Shown piece by piece: positions 53,896-63,050 of a DNA stretch of 64,000 nt (position 1 is its first letter; every line of letters begins with the position of its first letter). This DNA is from Achromobacter deleyi. GTDB lineage: Bacteria > Pseudomonadota > Gammaproteobacteria > Burkholderiales > Burkholderiaceae_B. The notes under the pieces are model-generated. The model worked only from the letters and a program-made list of their open reading frames with translations. It searched no databases and was not told the DNA's origin. The position numbers were made by a program, and so were the translations under genes. The DNA lies in contig NZ_CP065997.1 in the NCBI RefSeq assembly GCF_016127315.1, positions 3,968,001 to 4,032,000 of the forward strand, written 5' to 3'.

Positions 53896-54735
53896 ATGAC
53901 TCCCCGTACTTACACCGCCCGCGCGGGCACGTTGGCCAAGGCCCTGCTGGGCGCCGTGCTGGCCGCCGCCGCCATGTTCCACGGGCCGGCTTTCTCCGCC
54001 GATCCCAAGCCGCTCAAGGTCGGCGTCCGCGGCGGCGTCGACGAGCAGATCTGGGAAGTGGTGGCGCAGGTCGCCAAGAAGAACGGCCTGGCCGTCGAGC
54101 CGGTCGTCATCACCGGCACCGCCAGCCCCAACGAGGCGCTCAACAACGGCGATCTGGACGCCAACGCGTTCCAGCACATCCCGTTCCTGAACGACCAGAT
54201 CAAGCAGCGCGGCTACAAGCTGGTGTCGGTCGCCAATACGCTGATCTCGCCCATTGCCTTCTATTCGAAGAAGTACAAGTCGCTGCAGGCCCTGCCCGAG
54301 GGCGCCAAGGTCGGCATCCCCAACGATCCCAGCAACCAGACCCGCGCGCTGGTGATCCTGCGCGACCAGGGCCTGATCACGCTCAAGGACGGCTTCGACC
54401 CGGCCACGGGCACCGCCACGCTGGCCGACGTGACCGCCAACCCACGCAAGCTCGACTTCGTCGAAAGCGCCTCGGTGGTGCTGGCGCGCTCGCTGCCCGA
54501 CGTCGACACCGCCGCCATCGTCAACAGCTTCGCCTACCAGGCCGGGCTGATCGCCACGCGCGACGGCATCGCGGTCGAGAAGAAAGAGAACAACCCGTAC
54601 GTCAACATCATCGCCGTGCGCGAGAAAGACAAGAACGCGCCCTGGGTGCCGGAGCTGGTCAAGGCCTACCACTCCGAGGAAGTGCGCCAGTTCATCCTGA
54701 GCAAGTACGAAGGCTCGGTCATCCCGGTCTTCTGA
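53896..54735 (+). CDS. metQ: MetQ-type methionine-binding protein
   Basis: 279 residues; NLPA/MetQ family. Sec signal peptide ([19 protein letters not shown]), mature start [21 protein letters not shown], and family motifs [34 protein letters not shown] segment and [13 protein letters not shown]. No lipobox Cys is seen, so it is a soluble periplasmic protein rather than the lipoprotein typical of enterics. Captures D/L-methionine or related sulfur compounds for MetNI. First gene of the metQ-metN-metI-lyase set. Confidence 0.92.
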   Translation: MTPRTYTARAGTLAKALLGAVLAAAAMFHGPAFSADPKPLKVGVRGGVDEQIWEVVAQVAKKNGLAVEPVVITGTASPNEALNNGDLDANAFQHIPFLNDQIKQRGYKLVSVANTLISPIAFYSKKYKSLQALPEGAKVGIPNDPSNQTRALVILRDQGLITLKDGFDPATGTATLADVTANPRKLDFVESASVVLARSLPDVDTAAIVNSFAYQAGLIATRDGIAVEKKENNPYVNIIAVREKDKNAPWVPELVKAYHSEEVRQFILSKYEGSVIPVF

Positions 54736-54754
54736 GTTCGCTCGGGAACACAGC

Positions 54755-55861
54755 ATGATGCAACACGAAATCCCCCTGGCGGATCCGGCCCTGCGGCCCG
54801 CCGCCGACGCGGCGCCGGACGCCCACATCGTTTTCGACGGACTGCAGAAACGCTACCAGGGCCCGCAGGGCACGGTAACGGCGCTGGCCGATATCTCCTT
54901 TTCCATCGGGCGCGGCGAGGTGTTCGGCATCATCGGCCGCAGCGGCGCCGGCAAGTCGACCCTGCTGCGCTCGATCAACATGCTGGAGCGGCCCAGCGCC
55001 GGCCACGTGCGGGTCGACGGCGTGGACGTCGGCAGCCTGGACGAGGACGCGCTGGTCGGCCTGCGGCGCCGCATCGGCATGATCTTCCAGCACTTCAACC
55101 TGCTGTCGGCCAAGACGGTGGCGCAGAACGTGGCCTTGCCGCTGCGCGTCGCGGGCGTCAAGCCGGCCGAGGCGCGCGCCAAGGTCGCCGCGCTGCTGGA
55201 CCTGGTCGGGCTGCGCGACAAGGCCGACACCTATCCGTCCAAGCTGTCCGGCGGCCAGAAGCAGCGCGTGGGCATCGCCCGCGCGCTGGTGCATGACCCG
55301 GAAATCCTGCTGTGCGACGAAGCCACTTCCGCGCTCGACCCGGAAACCACGCAGTCGATCCTGGCGCTGCTGCGCGACATCAACCGCAAACTGGGCCTGA
55401 CCGTGGTGCTGATCACGCACGACATGGCGGTGATCCGCGAGGTCTGCCACCGGGTGCTGGTGCTGGATGGCGGGCGCAATGTCGAGCACGGCGAAGTCTG
55501 GCGCGTCTTCGGCAATCCGCGGGCCGACGCCACCCAGGCCTTGCTGCGGCCGTTGCAGCACGACCTGCCGGCCGACCTGGCGGCGCGGCTGGTGCCGGAC
55601 CTGGCGGGCCGCCCGGGCGTGGCGGTGCTGCGGCTGCGCTTCACCGGCCAGGGCCGGCCGCAAGGGGTGTCGCTGCAGGCGCTGGCCGCGCTGGGGCCGG
55701 GCGCGACGCTGCTGCATGGCGGGCTGGACCGCCTGCGCGGCCATGCCCAGGGCAGTTTGCTGGTGTCGGTGCCCGCCGCCGTTCTACAGGAAGAGGCCGC
55801 GCGCGCCGCGCTGGTGGCCGATCAGATCAAGGTGCTGGGTTATGTCGCTGCCGATGCTTGA
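54755..55861 (+). CDS. metN: Methionine ABC importer ATPase MetN
   Basis: 368 residues. Walker [10 protein letters not shown] (61-69), signature [15 protein letters not shown], Walker [17 protein letters not shown], and the C-terminal NIL/ACT-like domain (~290-368), which binds methionine for trans-inhibition. Powers import with MetI. Lies 19 bases after metQ. Its stop lies inside the start region of metI, so the two are translationally coupled. Confidence 0.95.
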   Translation: MMQHEIPLADPALRPAADAAPDAHIVFDGLQKRYQGPQGTVTALADISFSIGRGEVFGIIGRSGAGKSTLLRSINMLERPSAGHVRVDGVDVGSLDEDALVGLRRRIGMIFQHFNLLSAKTVAQNVALPLRVAGVKPAEARAKVAALLDLVGLRDKADTYPSKLSGGQKQRVGIARALVHDPEILLCDEATSALDPETTQSILALLRDINRKLGLTVVLITHDMAVIREVCHRVLVLDGGRNVEHGEVWRVFGNPRADATQALLRPLQHDLPADLAARLVPDLAGRPGVAVLRLRFTGQGRPQGVSLQALAALGPGATLLHGGLDRLRGHAQGSLLVSVPAAVLQEEAARAALVADQIKVLGYVAADA

Positions 55862-56498
55862 TAAATACCTGCAGGCGTTCCTGCAGACGCTGGCCATGGT
55901 GAGCGTGTCCGCGGTCATCGCGATCGCCGCCGGCCTGACGCTGGCGGTGGTGCTGACCGTCACGGCGCCGGGCAACCTGTATCCGCGGCCGCGCCTGAAC
56001 AAGGCGCTGTCGATCACGGTGAACACGTTCCGCGCCATCCCTTTCATCATCCTGCTGGTGGCGATGCTGCCGCTCACGCGCATGCTGGTCGGCACCACGC
56101 TCGGCACCTGGGCCGCGATCGTGCCGCTGTCGGCCAACCTGGTGCCGTTCTTCGCGCGCATCGCCCAGGTCAGTCTGAACGACGTCGACCACGGCCTGGT
56201 GGAAGCCGCCCGCGCCATGGGCTGCCGCCGCTGGCACATCGTGCGCCATGTGCTGCTGCCCGAGGCCCTGCCGGGCATCATCGGCGGCATGACCGTCAGC
56301 GTCATCGCCATGATCAACGCCTCGGCCATGGCTGGCGCCGTGGGGGCCGGCGGCCTGGGCGACCTGGCCATCCGCTACGGCTACGAACGCTATGAAACCC
56401 GCGTGATGTTCGAAGTGATCGTGATCCTGATCGCGCTGGTCTCGATCGTGCAATTCACCGGCGAATGGCTCTCGCGCCGCGCCGACCACAAGCGTTGA
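55842..56498 (+). CDS. metI: Methionine ABC importer permease MetI
   Basis: 218 residues, five membrane helices. Start [20 protein letters not shown] at 55842 (AAGGTG upstream); an ATG at 55854 that overlaps the metN stop is possible. [34 protein letters not shown] is the MetI signature stretch, and [30 protein letters not shown] the coupling EAA loop. Confidence 0.94.
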   Translation: MSLPMLDKYLQAFLQTLAMVSVSAVIAIAAGLTLAVVLTVTAPGNLYPRPRLNKALSITVNTFRAIPFIILLVAMLPLTRMLVGTTLGTWAAIVPLSANLVPFFARIAQVSLNDVDHGLVEAARAMGCRRWHIVRHVLLPEALPGIIGGMTVSVIAMINASAMAGAVGAGGLGDLAIRYGYERYETRVMFEVIVILIALVSIVQFTGEWLSRRADHKR

Positions 56499-56544
56499 CG
56501 GCGGGCGCTGTCCACCCGCCTGAACCGATTCCTGGAGATTTCCC

Positions 56545-57741
56545 ATGTCCGACTCGCAACACCACGGCTTCGCCACCCGCGCCATCCACCTGGGCTACGA
56601 CCCGCTGGACGAGCAGGGCGCGCTGTCGCCGCCGCTCTACCTGACGTCCACCTACACCCAGGACAGCATCGAGGCCTTCGACCGCATCCGCCTGGGCGAA
56701 CAGTCGGGCTACGTCTATGGCCGCACCCGCAACCCGACCCAGGCGTTGCTGGAAGAACGGCTGGCCTCGCTCGAAGGGGCCGAGGCTGGCGTGGTCACGG
56801 CCTCCGGCATGGCGGCGATCTCGGCCACGCTGCTGTCGCTGCTGCAAAGCGGCGACGAGATCGTGGTCGACCAGATCGTCTACGGCACCGCCTTCACGCT
56901 GTTCGCGCAGGGCCTGCCGCGCCTGGGCATCAATGCCGTGTTCGCCGATTTCACGCGGCCGGAGACGGTGGCCGCCGCCATCGGCCCCAAGACCCGCGCC
57001 GTCTACTTCGAGACGCCGGCCAACCCCAACCTGCGGCTGGTCGACATCGCCGCCATCTCGGCCATCGCACGCGGCAAGGGCCTGCTGACGATCGTCGACA
57101 ACACCTTCGCCACGCCGGTGCTGCAACGGCCATTGCAGCATGGCGCCGACATCGTGCTGCATTCGGCCACCAAGTACCTGGGCGGCCACGGCGACCTGTT
57201 GGCCGGCGCGGTGGTCGGCCGCAAGCAGCACATCGATGCGATCCGCCTGCAGGGCCTGCGCTACTTCACCGGCGCGACGCTGTCGCCGTTCACCGCCTTC
57301 CTGGTGCTGCGCGGCCTGAAGACGCTGGAACTGCGGGTCGAACGCCACAGCGAATCGGCGCTGAAGGTGGCGAAGTTCCTGCGCGAGCACGCCGCGGTGG
57401 CCGACGTGTTCTACCCGGGCCTGGCGGGCACCGCCGGCGCCGAGATCGCGCAACGCCAGCAGGCGGCCGGCGGCGGGCTGGTGGCGTTCGAGTTGAAGGG
57501 CGGGCTGGCGGCGGGCCGGCGGTTGCTGAACAGCCTGAAGCTGGCGCGCATCGCCGTCAGCCTGGGCGATCCGGAAACACTGATCCAGCATCCGGCCACC
57601 ATGACGCACGCCAGCTACACCGCCGAAGACCGCGAGAAATACGGCCTGTCGGAAGGGCTGCTGCGCTTGTCGGTCGGGCTGGAAACCGCCGCCGACATCC
57701 TGGCCGATCTCAAGCAGGGGCTGGATCAGGCAGCGAACTGA
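56545..57741 (+). CDS. Cys/Met-metabolism PLP lyase (methionine gamma-lyase-like)
   Basis: 398 residues; trans-sulfuration enzyme family. PLP lysine K210 in HSATKYLGGHGD, Y58 and R60 (YVYGRTRNPT) that hold the phosphate from the partner subunit, D185 in VDNTFATP. Position after metQNI suggests methionine gamma-lyase or cystathionine gamma-lyase acting on imported methionine, yielding a thiol, ammonia and a keto acid. The active-site Cys found after YG in classical methionine gamma-lyases is Thr-Ala here (IVYGTAFTLF), so specificity is open. CTGGAG ribosome site. Confidence 0.9.
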   Translation: MSDSQHHGFATRAIHLGYDPLDEQGALSPPLYLTSTYTQDSIEAFDRIRLGEQSGYVYGRTRNPTQALLEERLASLEGAEAGVVTASGMAAISATLLSLLQSGDEIVVDQIVYGTAFTLFAQGLPRLGINAVFADFTRPETVAAAIGPKTRAVYFETPANPNLRLVDIAAISAIARGKGLLTIVDNTFATPVLQRPLQHGADIVLHSATKYLGGHGDLLAGAVVGRKQHIDAIRLQGLRYFTGATLSPFTAFLVLRGLKTLELRVERHSESALKVAKFLREHAAVADVFYPGLAGTAGAEIAQRQQAAGGGLVAFELKGGLAAGRRLLNSLKLARIAVSLGDPETLIQHPATMTHASYTAEDREKYGLSEGLLRLSVGLETAADILADLKQGLDQAAN

Positions 57742-57794
57742 CGCGTGATCGCGCCCGGCTCGCCTTCGCGCCGGGCGCCGACGACCCGCGTCAG
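57738..57794. terminator. Nested 57-bp palindrome covering both convergent stops
   Basis: Outer arms CTGACGCG (57738-57745) and CGCGTCAG (57787-57794), and inner arms GCGCCCGGC (57751-57759) and GCCGGGCGC (57770-57778). The outer arms contain the stop codons of the lyase (+) and of the membrane-protein gene (-). A clear symmetric, likely bidirectional transcription end. Confidence 0.65.
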
Positions 57795-58861
57795 CGCAGC
57801 ACCGAGGTCAGGCTGTCGAACTGCTGCGACTCCAGCCGCGCGCGTTCTTCGGTCAGCTGGCGCACCGCCAACTGGTGCGCGCGGAAGCGGTTCAGCAGGC
57901 TGTCGCGGTCGAACACGATCTCGTTGTGCTCCACGCGCCACGAGCGGCGGTTGTCGTCGAGCAGATTGATCATCTTCTCGAACTCGTCCAGGGTCTGGCG
58001 CTCCAGGTCCCAGTTGCGGGCCAGCGTCGCTCTCTGCTGCGGGCGCGCCCTGATCGCGCCTTCGACCATGCGGTCCTTCTGCTGATCGCTCAGGTCGAGC
58101 GAACGGATGGTGACGGGCACGTCGGCCAGCAGCCGCTGGTTCTGCTGGCTGTACTTGCGCACCACGCGTTGCGACTGTTCCAGGATCAGCCGGCTTTCCA
58201 CCAGGCCACGGTCGCGCGCCAGCCGGTTGGGGATGAAGAGGTCGGACAGCCGCACCTCGTCCAGTTCCTTCATGTAGGCGCGGTACTGCGCCACGCGTTG
58301 TCCGAGGATGAGCTTGACGCCGCGCTCGATCTCGCCGTAGACGCCTCGCGCCTTGGGCGTGGCGTCGATGTCCGGCACGTCGCCGGGCGGATGGTCGGGG
58401 GCGTTGAGCGCGGCGCGCATCCATTCGCCGGTGCGGCGGATCTCGGCCAGCGCGGTGGCCTTCTGCGTCTCGCGGTAGGCCGAGAAGCCGGCCAGGGCGG
58501 CGGCCGCGACCGCCAGCAGCAGGCCGGTGGCGAAGGCCGCGCGCATGCGGTGCAGCGGCGTGCGAAAGCGCTTGAACAGCGACATGACCAGGATCACGAC
58601 GGCGGCGGGCAGCAGCAGCGCGATGGCGCTGCCGACCGCGCTGCCGAAGCGGTAGCCCATCGATTCGGCCGTGGTGGGGGCGCTGGACGCGCCGTCGGGC
58701 TTGAGGATCACCACCAGCAGCCACAACCCGATGTACAGCAGCCAGGTCCACGTCCGCAAGGCGCGGCCGGGCTGCGGCCGAGAGGGCGCCGCCGGCGTCG
58801 AGTGGGGCAGCGGCGCGTCGGCGCCGTCCGGGCTCAGGGTGGGTTCTCTACGCGTTTCCAC
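57791..58861 (-). CDS. Hypothetical membrane protein, three helices and a soluble domain
   Basis: 356 residues from GTG 58861. Pro-rich N-tail, then three hydrophobic helices (~37-55, ~78-95 and ~108-127), then a long charged, mostly helical domain with DPHP-type acidic turns (RTGEWMRAALNAPDHPPGD) and coiled-coil-like LEQSQRVVRKYSQQNQRLLADV. Family not recognised with certainty (DUF3053-like length and plan). Could be a membrane-anchored structural or stress protein. Convergent with the lyase gene. Confidence 0.7.
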   Translation of the reverse strand: METRREPTLSPDGADAPLPHSTPAAPSRPQPGRALRTWTWLLYIGLWLLVVILKPDGASSAPTTAESMGYRFGSAVGSAIALLLPAAVVILVMSLFKRFRTPLHRMRAAFATGLLLAVAAAALAGFSAYRETQKATALAEIRRTGEWMRAALNAPDHPPGDVPDIDATPKARGVYGEIERGVKLILGQRVAQYRAYMKELDEVRLSDLFIPNRLARDRGLVESRLILEQSQRVVRKYSQQNQRLLADVPVTIRSLDLSDQQKDRMVEGAIRARPQQRATLARNWDLERQTLDEFEKMINLLDDNRRSWRVEHNEIVFDRDSLLNRFRAHQLAVRQLTEERARLESQQFDSLTSVLR

Positions 58862-58913
58862 GGCGGGCGGCAGCCACGAAATATTTAGACGCGGATGTTA
58901 CCGTGGGGGCTTT

Positions 58914-59357
58914 TCAGGCGCAATGCGGATCGCGCCGCCAGGCCACCCAGGTGCCTTCGCCCTCGAAGTGACGCAGGCCACGCTCGGCCACGGCCAGCCC
59001 GTCGCGCAAGGCCTGCAGGTCCAGCCCCGGCATGTGTTGCAGCAGGGCCGGGGGCAGGGCCGCGAGGTCGAGATGTTCCTGGCCGAACTCGACCGCCATC
59101 AGCGAGCCTTCGTCGCGGACCCGCACGTACCACAGGCCTTCCATGTAGTCGCCGAACCACGGGTCGGGAAACACCGCCTGGGTGAAGTGGAAGCCGAACT
59201 CATGGATGGCCTCCCAAGGCCAGAATTGGCGCCGGCCGCCGGCGTCTTCCGGGCCCATGGCGCGAGTCAAGCCGCTGTCGTCGAAGCGGATGGTTTCGGC
59301 GTAGGGATCGGGCGGCGCGGGCGGACCGACGAACAGCCGTTTGAGCAGGGACCACAT
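58914..59357 (-). CDS. Hypothetical acidic/aromatic protein
   Basis: 147 residues starting MWSLLKRLFVGPPAPPDPYAETIRFDDSGLTR. Tryptophan-rich core (QFWPWEAIHEFGFHFTQAVFPDPWFGDYMEGLWYVRV) and a C-terminal helix (LDLQALRDGLAVAERGLRHFEGEG). No signal peptide or membrane helix beyond the short N-terminal hydrophobic turn. Family not recognised; looks like a small soluble domain similar in length to Imm-type or DUF proteins, but no toxin gene is nearby. Confidence 0.75.
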   Translation of the reverse strand: MWSLLKRLFVGPPAPPDPYAETIRFDDSGLTRAMGPEDAGGRRQFWPWEAIHEFGFHFTQAVFPDPWFGDYMEGLWYVRVRDEGSLMAVEFGQEHLDLAALPPALLQHMPGLDLQALRDGLAVAERGLRHFEGEGTWVAWRRDPHCA

Positions 59358-59551
59358 GGCGGCAAGGGGCAGTCGAAAGAGGACAGCGGGCAGTGTAGCG
59401 GCCCGGATTGCTGCAGTAATGTTACAAGCATTGATTCACGTCAACGCCCGGCCCCGGCACGCCAGTTAGGGTAGATGTTTTTTCCTGACGGGTCGCCGGC
59501 GACTGGCCGGCCGCCGCGGCTCGGACTTCACGCGCAGCAAGGATTGCAACG

Positions 59552-60754
59552 ATGACAGACAAGACCCCGCAAGCTTCCGTATCGCCCGGCGAGAACAAGG
59601 ACGCCGCCTCCGCCCCGCGCGCCGCCAAGCGCACCGCTGCGCCGCGCAAGTCCGCCCGATCCGCCAAGGCGGCTAAATCCGCCAAACCCGTCCAGCCGCC
59701 CGCATCCGCGCTGGCGACGCCGGCCGGCTTGCCCGCCATTGACCCGGCGATCCAGGCGCGCAAGCGCGTCAATGCGCGCGAAGTCGCTGCGCGCCAGGAG
59801 ACCTCGGCGGTGCTGGCCGACATCGCCCGCCGCTACCAGATCGGCGAATCGGGCGAGGCCCATGCGGCGTTGCGTTCGGTGATCGAGGAACTGTCGCCCG
59901 ACGACGCGGTGGCGGTGCATCGCGCGCTGCTCGAAGCCAACGCGCAGGCGCCGGCCGTGCGCCGCAACCCCGACGAGGAACTGGCGACCGACTGGCGCGA
60001 AGGCATCTATCCGTACCGCCACCGCATGCTGCGGCGCAACTACGAAAAGCAGAAGTACGCGTTGCAGGTCGAACTGCTCAAGCTGCAGGCCTGGGTCAAG
60101 GCCACCGGACAGCGCGTGGTGATCCTGTTCGAAGGCCGCGACGCGGCGGGCAAGGGCGGCACCATCAAGCGCATGATGGAACACCTGAACCCACGCGGCG
60201 CGCGCGTGGTGGCGTTGGAAAAGCCGTCCGACACCGAGCGCGGCCAATGGTATTTCCAGCGCTACGTGCAGCACCTGCCCACCGCCGGAGAGATCGTGAT
60301 GTTCGACCGCTCCTGGTACAACCGCGCCGGCGTCGAGCGCGTGATGGGATTCTGCTCGCAAGACGAATACCTGCAGTTCCTGCGCCAGGTGCCCGACTTC
60401 GAGCGCCACCTGGTCACCAGCGGCATCCACCTGGTCAAGTTCTGGTTCTCGGTCAGCCAGGAAGAGCAGCGCCGCCGTTTCCTGCAACGCAAAGTGCATC
60501 CGCTCAAGCAATGGAAGCTGAGCCCGGTGGACCTGGCCTCGCTCGACAAATGGGACGACTACACCCGCGCCAAGGAAGCGATGTTCGCGCACACCGACAC
60601 GGCCGACGCGCCCTGGATCGTGGTGAAGTCCGACTGCAAGAAGCGCGCCCGCCTGAACGCCATGCGTTACGTGCTCAGCCGCCTGCCGTACGACGGCAAG
60701 AGCGGCGTGCCGGAGCTGGCGCTGGATCCGTTGATCGTGGGCCGGGCGCTGTAG
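59552..60754 (+). CDS. ppk2: Polyphosphate kinase 2 (PPK2)
   Basis: 400 residues. Walker A GRDAAGKGG (195-203) and Walker B-like VMFDRSWYNRAGVE (249-262) in the P-loop domain, plus the conserved lid region SVSQEEQRRRFLQRKVHPLKQWKLSPVDLASLDKWDDYTRAKEAMF. Transfers phosphate between polyphosphate and nucleotides, mainly GDP/ADP to GTP/ATP. An extra ~140 residues precede the kinase domain: a basic Ala/Lys/Pro-rich tail (1-60), then a helical part. AAGGA ribosome site. Confidence 0.93.
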   Translation: MTDKTPQASVSPGENKDAASAPRAAKRTAAPRKSARSAKAAKSAKPVQPPASALATPAGLPAIDPAIQARKRVNAREVAARQETSAVLADIARRYQIGESGEAHAALRSVIEELSPDDAVAVHRALLEANAQAPAVRRNPDEELATDWREGIYPYRHRMLRRNYEKQKYALQVELLKLQAWVKATGQRVVILFEGRDAAGKGGTIKRMMEHLNPRGARVVALEKPSDTERGQWYFQRYVQHLPTAGEIVMFDRSWYNRAGVERVMGFCSQDEYLQFLRQVPDFERHLVTSGIHLVKFWFSVSQEEQRRRFLQRKVHPLKQWKLSPVDLASLDKWDDYTRAKEAMFAHTDTADAPWIVVKSDCKKRARLNAMRYVLSRLPYDGKSGVPELALDPLIVGRAL

Positions 60755-60762
60755 CGGGCCGG

Positions 60763-60783
60763 GCGGGGCGTCATTTGCCCCGC
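60763..60783. terminator. Hairpin at a convergent junction
   Basis: GCGGGGC (60763-60769), 7-nt loop, GCCCCGC (60777-60783), after PPK2 and overlapping the stop of the S4 gene. No U-tract. Likely bidirectional transcription end, as at other convergent pairs here. Confidence 0.4.
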
Positions 60784-61151
60784 ATCTGGTCGATCAGGCG
60801 CCGGTCGCGCTTGGTCGGCCGGCCGGCCGCGATGTCCAGCGCCGGCTCGGGCGCCAGGCGCCGCATTTCGGCGGCGCGTTCGCGCGCCGCGGCGCTTTCC
60901 GGGGTTTCCTCGTACAGCTGGCGCGCCACCGGCGCGGGGCCGCGCACGCCGCTCACCGCCACCACGCGCACGTGCGTGGCCGGGTCTTCCTTGCGGATGC
61001 TGACGACGTCGCCGGCGCCGACCTCGCGCGCCGGCTTGGCGGGCTGGCCGTTGACCTGCACCCGGCCCTTGCCGATTTCGTCCGCCGCCAGGCTGCGCGT
61101 CTTGTAGAAGCGCGCCGCCCAGAGCCATTTGTCGAGCCGTATCCTGTCCAT
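60771..61151 (-). CDS. S4-domain RNA-binding protein, Hsp15-like
   Basis: 126 residues from MDRIRLDKWLWAARFYKTRSLAADEIGKGRVQVNGQ, the S4 domain signature of Hsp15/HslR, with GDVVSIRKEDPATHVRVVAVSG and a basic C-terminal tail (GRPTKRDRRLIDQMRGK). HslR binds free 50S subunits carrying nascent peptidyl-tRNA and rescues stalled ribosomes after heat stress. Start at 61151; earlier Met codons exist, but homology begins here. Confidence 0.88.
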   Translation of the reverse strand: MDRIRLDKWLWAARFYKTRSLAADEIGKGRVQVNGQPAKPAREVGAGDVVSIRKEDPATHVRVVAVSGVRGPAPVARQLYEETPESAAARERAAEMRRLAPEPALDIAAGRPTKRDRRLIDQMRGK

Positions 61152-61203
61152 CGTCATTGCCATCATCAATCGGGTCATCAGTCGGACATGATAGCGGTTC
61201 GCG

Positions 61204-62958
61204 TCAGCGCGGCACTTCGCGCAGCAGCGCGGCGAAGGCGTTGGCGGGCAGCGCGCGGCTGAACAGGAAGCCCTGCATCGCATCGCAGCCTTCCTCGATC
61301 AGCATCTGGCGCTGCGCCTCGGTCTCGACGCCCTCGGCCAGCGTGCGCATGCCCAATGAATGCGCCAGCCGCACCACGCCGCGGATCACGGCGGTGGCGG
61401 TCGGCACCTTGCCCAGCGCCCAGACGAACGACTGGTCGATCTTGAGCGTGTCGATCGGCAGCCGCACCAGGTACGCCAGGCTCGAATAGCCCGAGCCGAA
61501 ATCATCCAGCGACGCCGAGATGCCGGCCTCGCGCAGCGCCGCGAGGATGCCGGAGGCTTTCTCGACGTCGCTCATCAGCGAGTTCTCGGTGACCTCTACG
61601 TCCAGCAGCGTCGGCGGCACGCCGTGCACCTGAGCCAGGCGCACGATGGTGTTGGCCAGGTCGGGCGCCACCAGCTGGCGCGCCGACAGGTTGAACGAGA
61701 TGCGCGGCACCGGCAGGCTCTCGGCCAGCCATTCGCTGATGTGCAGGCAGGTGGCGTTGGCGACCCACTCGGTCAGCGCCGACTCCATCGGCGAATCCAG
61801 GATCACGTCCAGGAACGCGGCCGGCCCCAGCAGGCCGCGGGTGGGGTGGCGCCAGCGCAGCAGCGCCTCGGCGCCGCACAGCGAGCCGTCGTGCATGCTG
61901 ATCTGCGGCTGGAAGTGCAGTTCGAACTGGTTGTTGGCCAGCGCGCCCTGGATGTCGCCGCGCAGCGACAGGCGCGCGCCCAGCCCCTGCATCAGTTCGC
62001 GGTGATAGACCCGCACCTGGAAGCGGCCGGCCGACTTGGCTGCGTACATCGCCGCGTCGGCGTAGTTCAGCAGCATCTCGGCCGATTCGCCGGGCGAGTT
62101 CATCAGCGCGATGCCGATGCTGGCGCCCAGCGAGACCGAACGGCCGTGAATGTCGCTGGGGGTCGACAGGGCGTTCAGGATCGAATTGGCCAGGGCCTCG
62201 GCCGCGCGTTCGTTGGTGCCGCGCAGCACCAGCAGGAATTCGTCGCCGCCGACCCGGGCGCAGAAGATCTCCGGCGTGAGGAACTTGCGCAGCCGCTCGG
62301 CCACGTCGCACAGCAGCAGGTCGCCCTCGGCGTGGCCGAAGGCGTCGTTGACTTCCTTGAAGCGGTCCAGGTCCAGGAACAGCACCGCCAGGGTGGGGCC
62401 CTGCGCGGCCAGCGCGGGCTCGGCCTCGGCGATGGCCGCAGACAGCGTGTCCATGCACTGGCGCCGGTTCGGCAGGCCGGTCAGGTAATCGTGGGTGGCC
62501 TGGTACTTGAGCTGGGCGGTCGCTTCGCGTTCGCGCGAGACATCGCGGAACAGGACGGCCAGGCCGCGCTCGTGCGGAAAGGCGCGCGCCTCGAACCAGC
62601 TGGCCAGCGGCGCGTAGTAGCCGGTGTGATGCGTGGGCTGGCCGGTCTGCATGGCGCCGCGACAGGCGTCGTAGTAGCCGGTGCCGACCAGGTCCGGACA
62701 GCTGTCCCACAGGCCGTGTCCCACCAGGTCCAGCCTGCTGCGTCGCAGCAGGCGTTCGGCGGCCGGGTTCAGGTAGCGCACGCGCCAGTCGCGATCGAGC
62801 GACAGGAAGCCGTCGGCCAAGCCGTCGAGCGTGGCGCCGTCGGCGCCGGCCGCGATGCCGGCGTCGGCGGGTGGGGGGAAGGAGGAGGGCTCGTTGCTGT
62901 CGTGGTTCATCTCGCTGCGGATTTCCCTGAGCACGCTTGAAGTGCTGTTGTATCGCAT
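61204..62958 (-). CDS. PAS-GGDEF-EAL cyclic-di-GMP protein
   Basis: 584 residues. PAS domain (~45-145; GFLSLDRDWRVRYLNPAAERLL), GGDEF domain (~155-320) with intact GGDEF at 237-241, then EAL domain (~330-584) with E364 in AEALLRWRHP, NLSARQL, DDFGSG (485-490), K506, EGVE (542-545) and Q562 all present. Both cyclase and phosphodiesterase sites look intact, so it may make or break c-di-GMP depending on the PAS signal. No membrane helix. ATG 62958; ATG 62910 is an alternative start. Confidence 0.92.
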   Translation of the reverse strand: MRYNSTSSVLREIRSEMNHDSNEPSSFPPPADAGIAAGADGATLDGLADGFLSLDRDWRVRYLNPAAERLLRRSRLDLVGHGLWDSCPDLVGTGYYDACRGAMQTGQPTHHTGYYAPLASWFEARAFPHERGLAVLFRDVSREREATAQLKYQATHDYLTGLPNRRQCMDTLSAAIAEAEPALAAQGPTLAVLFLDLDRFKEVNDAFGHAEGDLLLCDVAERLRKFLTPEIFCARVGGDEFLLVLRGTNERAAEALANSILNALSTPSDIHGRSVSLGASIGIALMNSPGESAEMLLNYADAAMYAAKSAGRFQVRVYHRELMQGLGARLSLRGDIQGALANNQFELHFQPQISMHDGSLCGAEALLRWRHPTRGLLGPAAFLDVILDSPMESALTEWVANATCLHISEWLAESLPVPRISFNLSARQLVAPDLANTIVRLAQVHGVPPTLLDVEVTENSLMSDVEKASGILAALREAGISASLDDFGSGYSSLAYLVRLPIDTLKIDQSFVWALGKVPTATAVIRGVVRLAHSLGMRTLAEGVETEAQRQMLIEEGCDAMQGFLFSRALPANAFAALLREVPR

Positions 62959-62978
62959 CGGGGAGCCGCCGTAAAACC

Positions 62979-63006
62979 AAAAAAAGGGGCGCCCCGAAGG
63001 GCGCCC
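62979..63006 (-). terminator. Intrinsic terminator of the Bug receptor gene
   Basis: On the minus strand: GGGCGCCC-TTCG-GGGCGCCC, an 8-bp stem with a UUCG tetraloop, followed by seven T residues. About 45 bases after the receptor stop. Textbook rho-independent terminator. Confidence 0.9.
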
Positions 63007-63050
63007 AAGACCGGCATTCCGGTTGACGGGCGGCATGCGCCCGGCAGTAC

